Counted from the stretch's first letter, positions 8,141-16,894 are shown. The stretch: DNA of 60,638 bases from Streptomyces phyllanthi (GCF_009377205.1 NZ_VJZE01000010.1:1-60638); one strand, 5' to 3'. Translations and numbers: made by a program. The notes: a model not told the origin generated them from the letters alone.

Positions 8141-8800
8141 TGTCAGTTGTCCGTCTGAGTGGATGTCACCGGCTGGTTAGCTGGGAAGTTGTTCGTGAGA
8201 AGTAGTGTCACTCGCGGGGTTGCGGTGGCAAAGTGAATCTGCTCAGTGAAGGAGCACCGCCGATGCCGCCTGGTCAGTCGAAGGTCGAGTTGTATGCCGC
8301 GCTGCGGCGTGACGCTCGCGAGGGCATGTCGAACCGGGCGCTGGAGCGCAAGTACCGGGTGGGCTGGCGGACTGTTCAGAAGGCGCTGAGTTCGGCGTGG
8401 CCGCAACCTCGGGAACCGTACGCGCCTCGCCGTTCCAAGCTGGATCCGTTCAAGCCGGTGATCGACCAGATGCTGCTGGCTGATCTGGATGCGCCGAGGA
8501 AGCAGCGTCACACGGTGGTCCGGATCTATCGCCGGTTGATCAACGAGCACGCGATGGACGACGTGTCCTACCAGGTCGTGCGCGCCTACGTCGCCAAGCG
8601 GAAGCCGGAGATTCGGGTCGAGGCCGGCCGTGGCCCGGCACAGGTGTTCATCGAGCAGTCGCACCTGGCCGGCGCCGAAGCCGAGGTCGACTTCGGCGAG
8701 GTCGCGGTCCGTTTGCGGGGCGAGCTGGTGAAGTGCCATTTGTTCTGCCTGCGGTTGTCGTTCTCCGGGAAGGCGGTGCACCGGGTGTTTCTCCGCACTA
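8141..8800 (+). mobile_element. IS21-family remnant, right copy (5' end and istA start)
   Basis: The element starts with TGTCAGTTGTCCG and carries an istA start at ATG 8263 behind GAAGGAG. The translation MPPGQSKVELYAALRRDARE, GMSNRALERKYRVGWRTVQK, VVRIYRRLINEHAMDDVSYQ and AGAEAEVDFGEVAVRLRGEL is the N-terminal HTH plus the first part of the DDE domain of IstA. The frame is open to about 8795, where HRVF passes into unrelated sequence; the rest of istA and all of istB are missing here. It is clearly homologous to, but diverged from, the left copy, so the two are separate insertions or an old duplication. Confidence 0.85.
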
Positions 8801-8852
8801 CTGATCTGGGGCCTATTGGAGGAGCCAAGGGAACATGCAGCAGGATGACGGG

Positions 8853-9137
8853 ATGACTTCCCTCAATGAGGCATGGGACGAGCTGCGTGGGCAGCTTCGG
8901 CTTGGCCAGTGGCTGGCCGGAACCGTGGACTGGGTTCACCGTCCCGGCGTCACCGGGATCGGTGTCGACCTGGGGCTCTCCGTCACCGGCCGTGCACCAT
9001 GGCCACACGATCGGGTGATCCGCTGCCCTTCGGCTACTCCTGCAGGTGACGGCTTGTCCGTCCTGCTGCTTACCGTCCCGGTTCATCAAACTCAACCGCG
9101 CCCTGGCGACGCTCGTCGCCAAGGCGGCGACTCATGA
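8853..9137 (+). pseudogene. Fragment of a small conserved protein
   Basis: ATG 8853, with AGGA seven bases upstream, opens MTSLNEAWDELRGQLRLGQW followed by LAGTVDWVHRPGVTGIGVDLGL and SVTG. The first 44 residues look like a real soluble protein N-terminus, with a beta-rich GTVDWVHRPGVTGIGVDLG core. After about 8985 the composition changes to Arg/Pro-rich text with no family character, so the gene is probably cut there. It abuts the truncated end of the right IS21 copy. The function is not known. Confidence 0.4.
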
Positions 9138-9409
9138 ACCTGACCTCCGGGACCCTGCTGACTGACCGCTGAAGGTGTGAAGCGGCCTGGCCTTGGTCGG
9201 TTCGGGATCTTTCCCGAGCCGTGGCAGAGAGAGCAATATCGCCAGTCAGTGGGATCGCTGCCGGAATACTGCCTGCCCCTGCCGTCGCAACTCCCGCATC
9301 GATGCCATCCATTCCTGCGCATACGACGCCGACGCGACGGTCCCCGAAACCACCAGTAGAGGATGACGGCCCAGAAGATAACAAAGAAAATTCCATCGCC
9401 GTTCGACAC
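9092..9409 (-). CDS. Small membrane protein with DnaJ-like CxxCxGxG zinc motif pair
   Basis: From GTG 9409 the product starts SNGDGIFFVIFWAVILYWWF, one membrane segment, then a basic stretch RGPSRRRRMRR. This is followed by CGSCDGRGRQYSGSDPTDWR and YCSLCHGSGKI, two C-x2-C-x-G-x-G units as in the zinc-binding centre of DnaJ. The protein would be anchored with a small zinc finger on the positively charged, probably cytoplasmic side. Later residues (after about 80) are low-complexity and may be read-through into degraded sequence. The start is uncertain because no good ribosome site is seen. It is not part of any recognisable operon. Confidence 0.5.
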   Translation of the reverse strand: MSNGDGIFFVIFWAVILYWWFRGPSRRRRMRRNGWHRCGSCDGRGRQYSGSDPTDWRYCSLCHGSGKIPNRPRPGRFTPSAVSQQGPGGQVHESPPWRRASPGRG

Positions 9410-9738
9410 CCTTATTGCCTACCCCTGACCAGGGTTGCCCGCACGCAGGTGGCTGCCTGCGAGGTACGCTGCTCCCGGATCCCTCGAAAGGGGCAGGCGC
9501 ACCAGGTGGCCGTACAACGGCTGCGTCATGGGTGGGCCACGCGAACCCGTGCGCCGGGAGGGGTTGAACCCCGCCCCACCCAACAAGGGCGAACTCTGAG
9601 GCAAGAACACCCCCGATGATCACGCAGTGGCCGTGTCCGTTCCCAGCCGGGCCCACCGCGAGATTGCGTAACGGACTCCCCGGCAGGATCACCATCGGGG
9701 GGCCATATGTGGCGGCCCTCCCCTGAGATCAGGCTGCG

Positions 9739-10259
9739 TCAGTAGCCCAGCTTCCAAAGCTGGTAGCCACCGTTGTTACAGGCGTGGCCGTATACGGATC
9801 CGCTGTAGTTGCTGTCCAAACAATTGATCGTCTCGTAGTTCATGAGTCGAACTTTGCCCCAACCCGACCCCTGGCCATACCACGCGCCATAAGCAGAAGC
9901 ATTACACTGACCGGCATACATGCCGAGTCCGTAACTGAACAGGCATAGTTCAGTCGCCTTGTTCTGGATCCGGACGACGTCCCAATCCGCGTGGTACAGG
10001 TAAATGATGTTCCAGGTTTGGTGGTCGTTGCCCTGCTGGCAGGGATTCGTGTAAACCGCACCCGTTCCACTCTCGCCGGGCCAGCCACTGTCCAGCAGCG
10101 CCCAGTTTCCCAGTTGCGCAGGAAGTTCGGCCCGATGTACGCGGCCGCGGGGCTCGCATTGAAGACCGAGAGCCCCAGGGCCAGGCCGAGGGCGGCTCCA
10201 GCCGTCCATCCACGGCGCGCGAGACGCCCCAGGAGCGAGGTTCGGGTACGCGTCGGCGT
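9739..10259 (-). pseudogene. Secreted ricin-type beta-trefoil lectin domain protein, frame-broken
   Basis: The first part encodes a signal peptide (RRGWTAGAALGLALGLSVFN followed by ASPAAA) and YIGPNFLRNWETGRC; the second, in another frame, reads LDSGWPGESGTGAVYTNPCQ, QGNDHQTW, LYHADWDVVRIQNKATELCL and ends LDSNYSGSVYGHACNNGGYQ LWKLGY. Repeated Q-x-W and C-L-D motifs are typical of a single ricin B-type lectin domain. A one-base deletion after TGC near 10090 separates the frames. The probable start reads ACG at 10257-10259, behind a strong AGGAGG; ATG has perhaps been lost. Both faults point to a pseudogene, although a sequencing error at the deletion cannot be excluded. Confidence 0.7.
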
Positions 10260-10314
10260 GTCGCCCGCCTCCTCCTCCTGGCCCGCGTCACGTCTCTTGG
10301 CGGCGCCGGCGACG

Positions 10315-10584
10315 GCGAGGCTGCGACCTCGCTGGGGAGTTCGCCGATCTGGGCCGTCACCGGCGCGGATACCTGCTGCTGGATTGGATCCGGCAGGCTG
10401 AGCAGGACGCGCCGAAACCATGAAGGGTTTCGCAGGACCTCGACGCCGTCACCGCCGGACTCACCCTTCCCTGGAGTTCCGGGTTGTCGAAGGCCACGTG
10501 AACCGCGTGAAGACACTCGAACGAGCCATGTACGGCAGGGCCTCGTTCGAACTCCTCCGGGCCCGCATCCCCACCAAGCCATGA
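10315..10584 (+). pseudogene. 3' fragment of an ISL3-family transposase
   Basis: The frame reads GEFADLGRHRRGYLLLDWIR and then, after a break near 10430, DLDAVTAGLTLPWSSG, a further slip, and VVEGHVNRVKTLERAMYGRA, FELLRARIPTKP and stop. These are the C-terminal signature blocks of ISL3 transposases, comparable with the ending of the element at 3859-6305 but clearly a different family member. Everything upstream is missing. It meets an IS701-type fragment tail to tail at about 10584. Confidence 0.8.
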
Positions 10585-10880
10585 CCAGCGGAGTAGGTGG
10601 TCCCATCTGCGGGCGGCGGGGGCGAGCGGGCCGCTGATGAGGTGCCGGATCTCCGCAACGGTCAGGTCGATCGGGGGTCAGGTTACGGACCGGCCGGGTG
10701 GGATCGGCGAGCCTGGTCGGCGCCGTGGTGGCAGCGACGACGGCCAGGAGAGCAAAGGGCGAGCATGGCCACGGTGACGTGTCGGTGCCAGGCGGTCCAG
10801 TGCCGAACCTGATAGCGGTCCAGGCCGACCTGCCCCCTGATGTGCAGGCGAGGGGATGCGCACCGACGGAATGCGAGCCC
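10585..10880 (-). pseudogene. 3' fragment of an IS701-type transposase
   Basis: The minus strand encodes [20 protein letters not shown] and [10 protein letters not shown] and, after a frame break, [38 protein letters not shown] and [19 protein letters not shown] followed by an LT..EIR.L tail is the usual C-terminus of this DDE transposase group in Streptomyces. The N-terminal part is absent, and recQ begins its 3' end only 13 bp away. Confidence 0.7.
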
Positions 10881-10892
10881 CACAGCCGTTGG

Positions 10893-12569
10893 TCACTCCT
10901 GGATGGGTGTGAGCAGGGACTTCTCCAGGATCACCGGAAGCGACAGGGTGCGGTAGCCGACCGAGGCGAATAGTACGGTGATTCGGTGCTCCTCCTCGCT
11001 GAGGACCTCGCCGTCCCCCCACTGGGGGTGGCGGACCCGGACACCGGGCGCGAACGCGTGGTCGCGGCCTTCGGGCGAGGCGGTGCGTGGGCGCGGCAGG
11101 TCCGGAAGGGCCCTGGCCCGGGCGCCCGCTTGCTGCAGGCACCTGTCACAGTTGTCGCACCGGGTGTGCAACTGCTCACCGAAGTAACCGAGCAGGAAAC
11201 GCCGTCGGCAGCCGGTGGTCTCGGCCAGGCCGCGCATCATCTCGACCCGCGAACGTTCCAGTCTCTCGTACGCGGCACCACGCCTCACGGCCTGATCGAC
11301 CGCCTCTCCCAGATCGGCACCGGGCACCCGGGACACCTTTCCGTGCTCCACGGTGACGGCCTCGGCCTGCTCCAGCAGATTGAGCACCGCGGTCAGTCTG
11401 CCGGCGGACAGACCGGTCTTCTGCTGGAGCTCTGTGGGTGTCACCGCTGTCGTGTGCCCCCACACACTGCCGGCGACCATCTTGATCGTGTCCGGATCCG
11501 GGCGGCCGGTGGAGAAGAACTTCTGCAGTCCGAGATCCTCTTTGCGGTAATGCAGGATCGCCCGGGCCGCCGCACCGTCCCGTCCCGCCCGGCCTATCTC
11601 CTGGTAGTAGGCGTCAAGCGAGCCAGGCACCGAAGCGTGCAGTACGAACCGCACGTCGGGTTTGTCGATCCCCATGCCGAACGCCGAGGTGGCCACCACC
11701 ACGTCCAGCTCTCCGGCCAGGAAACGGTCGTGCACCGCGGCGCGTTCGGCCGACCGGGTGCCTGCGTGGTAGGCGGCCGCAGCCAGGCCGAGTCGGCCCA
11801 GCTCCGCAGCGTACGTCTCGGCGTCCTTGCGCGTCGCGGCGTAGACGATGCCCGGCTTGGGCTCGGCAGCCGCCCGTTCCACCACTGATCGTCGCTTGGC
11901 TGCGTCATCGAGGAAGTGGGTCACCTCCAGGCGGATGTTGGGCCGGTCGTAGCCCGCCGCCACCTCCCGGACCTTGCGCATGCCCAACTGTTCGACGATG
12001 TCGGCGCGCACCGGTGCCGCGGCGCTGGCGGTGAGCGCGAGGATCGGAGGGCGCCCGACGCTCTCCGCGGCCTGCCGAAGTCTGAGGTAGTCGGGCCGGA
12101 AGTCGTGACCCCAGGACGACACGCAGTGCGCCTCGTCCACGACGAACAGAGATGGCTTCAGTGCGCTCAGCCGCTCCAGCACCTCCTGCTTGGCCAGCTG
12201 TTCCGGCGCCAGAAACAGAAACCGCGCTTCGCCGCGGCTCACGCTCGCCCAAGCCCGCTCGTTCTGCGTCTGGCTCATCGACGAGTTGATCGCCACCGCG
12301 GTCTGGCCGCCTTTCCGCAGCAGCCCGGCGACCTGGTCCCGCTGGAGGGCGATCAGCGGAGACACCACGAGCGTCGGACCGGGCAGCAGCGTGCCCGGCA
12401 CCTGATACACGGCCGACTTGCCCGATCCGGTCGGCATGACCACGATGGCATCCCGGCGGGCCATGACCGCCTTCATCGCAGTGAGCTGGCCGGGGCGCAG
12501 TTGGTCCCACCCGAAGACCCCTCGCGCCGCTCTGCGTAGCCGGCGGGCGGCGAACAGCCTGGTCAGCAT
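10893..12569 (-). CDS. recQ: RecQ-family ATP-dependent DNA helicase
   Basis: The 558-residue protein has Walker A MPTGSGKS (about residues 45-52), the DEAH box VVDEAHCVSSWGHDFRPDYL (about 140), the SAT-like LTASAAAPVR, motif IV-VI helicase blocks (GIVYAATRKDAE; VVATSAFGMGIDKPDVRFV; YYQEIGRAGRDG) and the RecQ zinc-binding C-terminus (RRRFLLGYFGEQ, CDNCDRC). After the zinc domain, VRHPQWGDGEVLSEEEHRIT resembles a short DUF3553-type tail, and no HRDC domain is seen. ATG 12569 follows AGGGAG with 4 bp spacing. RecQ unwinds 3'-5' and acts in recombination and fork repair. Its frame is intact amid IS debris, so it is probably functional. Confidence 0.92.
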   Translation of the reverse strand: MLTRLFAARRLRRAARGVFGWDQLRPGQLTAMKAVMARRDAIVVMPTGSGKSAVYQVPGTLLPGPTLVVSPLIALQRDQVAGLLRKGGQTAVAINSSMSQTQNERAWASVSRGEARFLFLAPEQLAKQEVLERLSALKPSLFVVDEAHCVSSWGHDFRPDYLRLRQAAESVGRPPILALTASAAAPVRADIVEQLGMRKVREVAAGYDRPNIRLEVTHFLDDAAKRRSVVERAAAEPKPGIVYAATRKDAETYAAELGRLGLAAAAYHAGTRSAERAAVHDRFLAGELDVVVATSAFGMGIDKPDVRFVLHASVPGSLDAYYQEIGRAGRDGAAARAILHYRKEDLGLQKFFSTGRPDPDTIKMVAGSVWGHTTAVTPTELQQKTGLSAGRLTAVLNLLEQAEAVTVEHGKVSRVPGADLGEAVDQAVRRGAAYERLERSRVEMMRGLAETTGCRRRFLLGYFGEQLHTRCDNCDRCLQQAGARARALPDLPRPRTASPEGRDHAFAPGVRVRHPQWGDGEVLSEEEHRITVLFASVGYRTLSLPVILEKSLLTPIQE

Positions 12570-12689
12570 GGAACTCCCTGTGCAGTCCGGCGCGCCGGGG
12601 TGACCCGACCGCGCGTTCTTCGGTCTACTACGGCTCTGCGGCGGGCCGCTGCGACCACGGCGATCCGCCCGGTGACAGTAACGCAGGAG

Positions 12690-13046
12690 GAGGACCATCT
12701 CCTGTGGCGTCCGGCCGAACTCGCCGGCGGTCACGCGGATCGCACCTGGGACAAGCGGATGCGCGAACTCATCCGCCCCCACCTGCTCGTCCTCGACGAC
12801 TTCGCCATGCGCCAGCTGGCCCCGTCCCAGGCCGACGACCTCTACGAGTTCGTCTCCGAGCGGCAAGGCCCGTCCTTGATCATCATCAGCAACAGGGCAC
12901 CCAGCGACCGGCATCCGCTCTTCCCCAACCCGGTCGTCACCGAGTCCCTGCCAGACCGACCGAGCAACCCCGGCCGCCAGGTCATCATGAACACGGCCCC
13001 AGCTACCGGCCCAACAAGAGGACCGGATACTCGAAGACACACTGAT
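12690..13046 (+). pseudogene. IstB-like ATPase fragment of an IS21 element
   Basis: The translation DKRMRELIRPHLLVLDDFAM, RQLAPSQADDLYEFVSERQG and PSLIIISNRAPSDRHPLFPN is the Walker B and sensor region of IstB. After QVIMN two extra bases (AACACGGCC for AACGGCC) break the frame; the shifted frame keeps GPSYRPNKR. The Walker A half is missing. A second scrap of the same ending lies at 29395-29478. No istA lies next to it, so it is an isolated relic. Confidence 0.8.
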
Positions 13047-13326
13047 CACCGAAAAACTGCAGGCCGGAACCGAGCTGGTCGGAGTCAGAACAACCTTGAT
13101 CAGCGCGAGATCCCCCGGCTGAAGTCCTGGTCAACCAAGGGCTGTTGACTCCGGCAACCCCAAGATCCCCGGCGAAGTCCAGCTCATGCCATGTACAGGA
13201 ACCGCGCTTTCCGTGCCGTCCGACGTGCTGCGGACGTGCGAAATCCCGGGGCGCTCGCCGTGTGGGGGCGGGCGCCCCGGGGTTCGTGCCGGCCGATCAG
13301 GCACGGAACCGATAAGCCACCGAAAC

Positions 13327-13367
13327 GGTCAGTTCACGGGGTCAGTTCACGGAAACGGTCAGCTCAC
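13327..13367. repeat. Triple direct repeat at the 3' end of the peptidase gene
   Basis: GGTCAGTTCAC occurs at 13327-13337 and 13340-13350, and GGTCAGCTCAC at 13357-13367. The third copy overlaps the last codons of the secreted peptidase gene, which stops at 13359. The repeats do not form a hairpin. No function can be assigned. Confidence 0.5.
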
Positions 13368-15014
13368 ATCGCCGATGCGCTCCACGCGCTCGTTGACGCC
13401 GTTGCGGAGTTCGCCCAGGGTCGTGCCGGGCGGGGCCGTCTTCGGCGTGGTGGACGGCGGCTGGGTCTCGTCGGCGCAGGTCGTGCCGGAGGCCGGCACC
13501 TTCAGGTCGACCAGGTAGCCGACGACCGCGTCCGTCGCGCAGGCGCTGCGGCCGAAGGCGGTGTGCCCCTCGGCCTGGAAGGTCAGCAGCGAGGCGTTGT
13601 CCAGCTGCCGGCTGAGGGCGACCGCGTCCTGGTACGGGGTATCCGGGTCACCGGTGGTGCCGATGACCAGGATCGGCGCCGAACCCCTCGCCCGGAAGGA
13701 GCCGTCGTAGCGGCTGGCCTTCTCGGCGGGCCACTGCACGCACGCGGTGGCGTGCTGGTGGTCGTACGTCGGCGGACCGTACGCCATGGCCGGGCCCAGC
13801 AGCGGCGCGTCCTTCGCGTTGGCCGTCACGTTCCGCTGCAGCTTGCGCAGGCTCTTCGGGTAGTCCTTGTCAACGCACTCGACGACCACGTTCGGGCCGA
13901 GGAAGTCGTAGGAGGCCGGGGACGGCGGCCGCAGCAGGAACGACGTGTTGTCCCGCAGCTGCGCCTTCTTCAGCGCTGCGCCGAGCGAGGGCCAGATGAC
14001 CTTGCCCTCGTTGATGTTGAACATCAGCCGGTAGACGAGGGTGTAGCCGCCTGCCTGCCCGCCGTTCGCGGTCGGCACCGGGTTCGCGTCGAGGTCGCTC
14101 TTCAGCTTCTCGAACGCCCCGCGCGGGTCGCCGTCGCCGAAGCCGCAGGTGACCTGGTCGGCGGCGCACCAGTCGAGGAAGCGGCTCATCGCGCCGTCCA
14201 ACGCCAGGTACTGGGCCCGGTCGTAGGCGTAGGGCCGGTTGGCGTACTTGTACGGGTCGTACGCCCCGTCGAGCGACAGCGCCCGCACCCGCTTCGGGAA
14301 CATCGCCGCGTAGACGGTGCCGATGTACGAGCCGAACGACCGCCCGTAGTAGGTCAGTTGCTCCTCGCCGAGCGCCTGCCGGAGCAGGTCGATGTCACGG
14401 GCGACGTACTCGGTGCCGACGTACGGCAGCATCTGGCCCGAGTTGTCGAGGCAGGCCTGGTTGAACTCGGCCGCCTCGCGCACCGCCGCGCCGAAGGCGT
14501 CGGGGCCGGGAACACCCTTCGCGTCGGTGACGGCCTTGGTGTAGCGGGCGTCGTCGAAGCAGGTGAGCGCCGAACTGCGGCCGACACCGCGGACGTCGTA
14601 GCCGAAGACATCGAACGAGTCGCGCAGTGCGGCCGGCAGGTCCTCGTAGTTGTTGCGGACGAAGTCCACGCCGGAGTTGCCGGGTCCGCCGGGCTGCATG
14701 AAGAGCGTGCCCTTGCGCTTCGCCGGGTCGGCCGCCTTCTTGCGGACCACCGCGAGCGTGATCGTGCGGCCCTGCGGCTCCCGGTAGTCCAGCGGAACAT
14801 CGGCGTTGGCGCACTCGAAGCCGCCCTGACAGTCGGACCAGGTGAGCGTCGGCACGGGCGGCGGCGTCTTGGCCGACTGTGGCTTTCGCGCCGTGTCCTG
14901 CCCGGCCATCGCCTGTGTCGCCATCCCCGTCGCCGCGAGGACGAGCGCGGTCACCGCGGCACCGACGAGTCTGAGACGCCTGGGATGTATCGGTTTCTGG
15001 TGATACATGGTCAT
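13359..15014 (-). CDS. Secreted tripeptidyl aminopeptidase-type alpha/beta hydrolase
   Basis: This 551-residue protein starts with a basic N-region and a hydrophobic core (RRLRLVGAAVTALVLAATGM ATQAMA), so it is probably exported. The mature part has the hallmarks of Streptomyces tripeptidyl aminopeptidases and related SlpD/SlpE proteases: oxyanion region MQPGGPGNSGVDF, FGYDVRGVGRSS, nucleophile elbow YYGRSFGSYIG (Ser), C-terminal acid in GTTGDPDTPY and His in EGHTAFGRSACA, followed by a short TAP-like C-terminal domain. It should remove N-terminal peptides from extracellular proteins. ATG 15014 lies 9 bp after AGGGGGA; an ATG two codons later is less well placed. It runs in the same direction as the metalloprotease upstream, with 594 bp between them. 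Confidence 0.88.
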   Translation of the reverse strand: MTMYHQKPIHPRRLRLVGAAVTALVLAATGMATQAMAGQDTARKPQSAKTPPPVPTLTWSDCQGGFECANADVPLDYREPQGRTITLAVVRKKAADPAKRKGTLFMQPGGPGNSGVDFVRNNYEDLPAALRDSFDVFGYDVRGVGRSSALTCFDDARYTKAVTDAKGVPGPDAFGAAVREAAEFNQACLDNSGQMLPYVGTEYVARDIDLLRQALGEEQLTYYGRSFGSYIGTVYAAMFPKRVRALSLDGAYDPYKYANRPYAYDRAQYLALDGAMSRFLDWCAADQVTCGFGDGDPRGAFEKLKSDLDANPVPTANGGQAGGYTLVYRLMFNINEGKVIWPSLGAALKKAQLRDNTSFLLRPPSPASYDFLGPNVVVECVDKDYPKSLRKLQRNVTANAKDAPLLGPAMAYGPPTYDHQHATACVQWPAEKASRYDGSFRARGSAPILVIGTTGDPDTPYQDAVALSRQLDNASLLTFQAEGHTAFGRSACATDAVVGYLVDLKVPASGTTCADETQPPSTTPKTAPPGTTLGELRNGVNERVERIGDVS

Positions 15015-15056
15015 GGGTGTGTTTCCCCCTGAGCGATCGGATCCCTGAGAACCCAC

Positions 15057-15608
15057 TGGTCAGTGTGGGCTCGCAGAATGTCTAGCTGAGTAGAGGGGGA
15101 AAAGGCCAGAGCGGTTCGACGATGCGGGCAGCGGACACCTCGAACTCGGCCGCCAACTCCTCCACAGGCAGCGGATCTCCCGGGCCGTGGACGCCGAAGG
15201 CAACGCGTCGGCGGACGACGTCCTGGACGAACGGTGGTCACAATGAGGAGGGATGCCACCGGGGCCCTGCTCCACCGCGGGTCGGGATGGTGCGCGTGCG
15301 GATGCGGCCGGTGGTGAGCGGGTTGCGCGGGCCGTAGTCGGCTGCCGGGTCGGCGCGGTAGAACAGGGTGTGCCCGGCGTCCGCGAGGCGCGGGGAGGAC
15401 GGGTAGCCCAGCAGCCGGAACAGGCCGAAGATGCTTGGCCGACAAGACACACTCGTCAGCCCACGACGCACGAGCCCCACCCCGTACAGCGACGGGATGG
15501 GGCTCGGAATCTGAGCGCCGGGCAGGCCTTGCACCTGTGGGGGCGGGTCGGCGTGGACCTGGAGAGCATTGCCGGTCTCCGGTCGGCCGGAGCTGTCGGG
15601 CCGGGCGG
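15057..15608. other. Intergenic region with possible gene scraps
   Basis: No intact gene is supported. On the minus strand one frame keeps DVVRRRVAFGVHGPGDPLPV and EELAAEFEVSAARIVEPLWP (about 15090-15230), which resembles a short winged-helix start. Another keeps LLGYPSSPRLADAGHTLFYR and ADYGPRNPLTTGRI (about 15290-15430). Both look like degraded ends of unrelated genes. The first 100 bases should contain the promoter of the peptidase gene. Confidence 0.4.
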
Positions 15609-16721
15609 TCACCACCAGGTGGCGGTGCATCCGCTCTTCGCAGTGGCGTTGCCCTCACAGAGTTTGACGTCGAGCACGGTGTCCATGTCGATGGTGACGT
15701 GGGCAGCCGAACCACGGGGGACCCCGGCCGGCGGCACGTACCGGGTACCGGCGCTGGTGCGCACCGCGAGCACGGACGAGTAGAACGGGCTGCTCGAGCT
15801 CGTCACGATCTTCGCCTTCGCGGTCCAGCCGATCTCCGACTGGTACTTGGTCACGTACGCGGTCGCCCCGGCCCGCGCGGTGGTGACGGCCTTCTCCCCG
15901 GTGTAGATCACGTGGTACTTCGTAAGGGCGGTCAGGAAGGGGCTTTTGGCGACGTTCGACCTGGGGTTGTTCGCCAGCCAGGTGCCTGCGGGGGGATTGG
16001 CGCTGAAGTAGTCGTCGCTGTTGCAGTCGATGTCGTCCCCGAACGCCTTGGGGCACAGGTCTTGCAGCGGATACGTGGCGGGCTTGTCGTCGTCGTCGTA
16101 GCACATGATGTCCGGGTCGTCCCAGCAGTGGCCCCCGGGCGTGCCGTGGGGTGCGTTCGGGTTCACGGCGCCCAGCGTGTGCAGCAGTTCGTGTCCGGCC
16201 GCGTTCCAGGACCAGCAGCCCGAGCCGACCATGGCGTACGAGGGTCCGGAATCGAACGTTCCGTGGGCGGCCAGACCGCAGAAGGCAGCTGTCTGCGCGA
16301 AGATCAGATACTTGCGGTCGGCTCGGTTGTATCCCTTCGATTCCAGGTCCCGCACCACGGCGTCGAAGTCCATGATGTTGGTGGTGGATGAAACGACCAC
16401 GTTGCCGATGTTGACGGCGCAGTCGCTGTTCCGGACATAGCGGACGTACAGCTCCCCGCCCGTCTTCAGCGCCGACTTGTTGACGACGTTGCCTATCTCG
16501 TTGGCCATCCCTCCGAACTTGTCCGCCATCTCGGCATAACGGTCGGCGCCTGCAGGCGAACGCACGTAGAGGACCTGGACCTTGTGCGTGCCCCCGTCGT
16601 CGCCGATACAGGCGGCGCCCGCCCGCGGTGCTGCCGCGGTGGCGGTGGACGACGGGACGACGGCGCCAGCCAGCGCCATCGCCGCGCCGAGCAGCACCGC
16701 CAGCAGTCTTGTCTTCTTCAT
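15609..16721 (-). CDS. Secreted metzincin-like zinc metalloprotease
   Basis: The 370-residue precursor has a clear signal peptide (KKTRLLAVLLGAAMALAGAV, cleavage near ATAAA-PRAG). The mature region holds the zinc motif AAGHELLHTLGAVNP, with H177, E178 and H181 as expected ligands and catalytic acid. This is followed by a CWDDPDIMCYDDDD segment whose Met resembles a metzincin Met-turn. The usual third ligand position carries Asn in the reading HExxHxxGxxN, so the ligand set is unusual. Several Cys suggest disulfides. Start ATG 16721 follows AAGGGGG. It is divergent from an AfsR-like regulator, and four CTTG repeats lie between the two, so it is a likely target of that regulator. Confidence 0.8.
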   Translation of the reverse strand: MKKTRLLAVLLGAAMALAGAVVPSSTATAAAPRAGAACIGDDGGTHKVQVLYVRSPAGADRYAEMADKFGGMANEIGNVVNKSALKTGGELYVRYVRNSDCAVNIGNVVVSSTTNIMDFDAVVRDLESKGYNRADRKYLIFAQTAAFCGLAAHGTFDSGPSYAMVGSGCWSWNAAGHELLHTLGAVNPNAPHGTPGGHCWDDPDIMCYDDDDKPATYPLQDLCPKAFGDDIDCNSDDYFSANPPAGTWLANNPRSNVAKSPFLTALTKYHVIYTGEKAVTTARAGATAYVTKYQSEIGWTAKAKIVTSSSSPFYSSVLAVRTSAGTRYVPPAGVPRGSAAHVTIDMDTVLDVKLCEGNATAKSGCTATWW

Positions 16722-16797
16722 GTAACCCCCTTGGGAGGTTTGCGTGTTGTGGAGTGACGAGGCCCCCTGTCGGGCGCCTTCCACGGTGGCGGCGCGG

Positions 16798-16836
16798 CCT
16801 TGAGAAACCTTGCGGAAAGTCTTGAATCGGCCTTGG
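16798..16836. promoter_or_regulatory. Four CTTG direct repeats, candidate SARP operator
   Basis: CTTG occurs at 16799, 16809, 16821 and 16832, spaced 10, 12 and 11 bp: CTTGAGA, CTTGCGG, CTTGAAT, CTTGGAC. Heptamer-like direct repeats at about 11 bp are the known binding pattern of SARP winged-helix domains. The block lies in the 173-bp gap between the metalloprotease and the AfsR-like regulator. A related pair of repeats occurs upstream of the second regulator at 23001. Confidence 0.55.
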
Positions 16837-16894
16837 ACCGGGGGCGGCGCCGGACAGATCTTTAGGAGCGACGTGATCACCCCAGGGGGCGCTG

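Noticed and set aside
9540..9570. GGTTGAACCCCGCC, reminiscent of a tRNA T-arm
   Set aside because: No acceptor, D or anticodon stem can be built around it, and no other tRNA gene is visible in the window.
13191..15032. Long open frame on the plus strand
   Set aside because: It is the antisense shadow of the secreted peptidase; that strand has the motifs, signal peptide and ribosome site.
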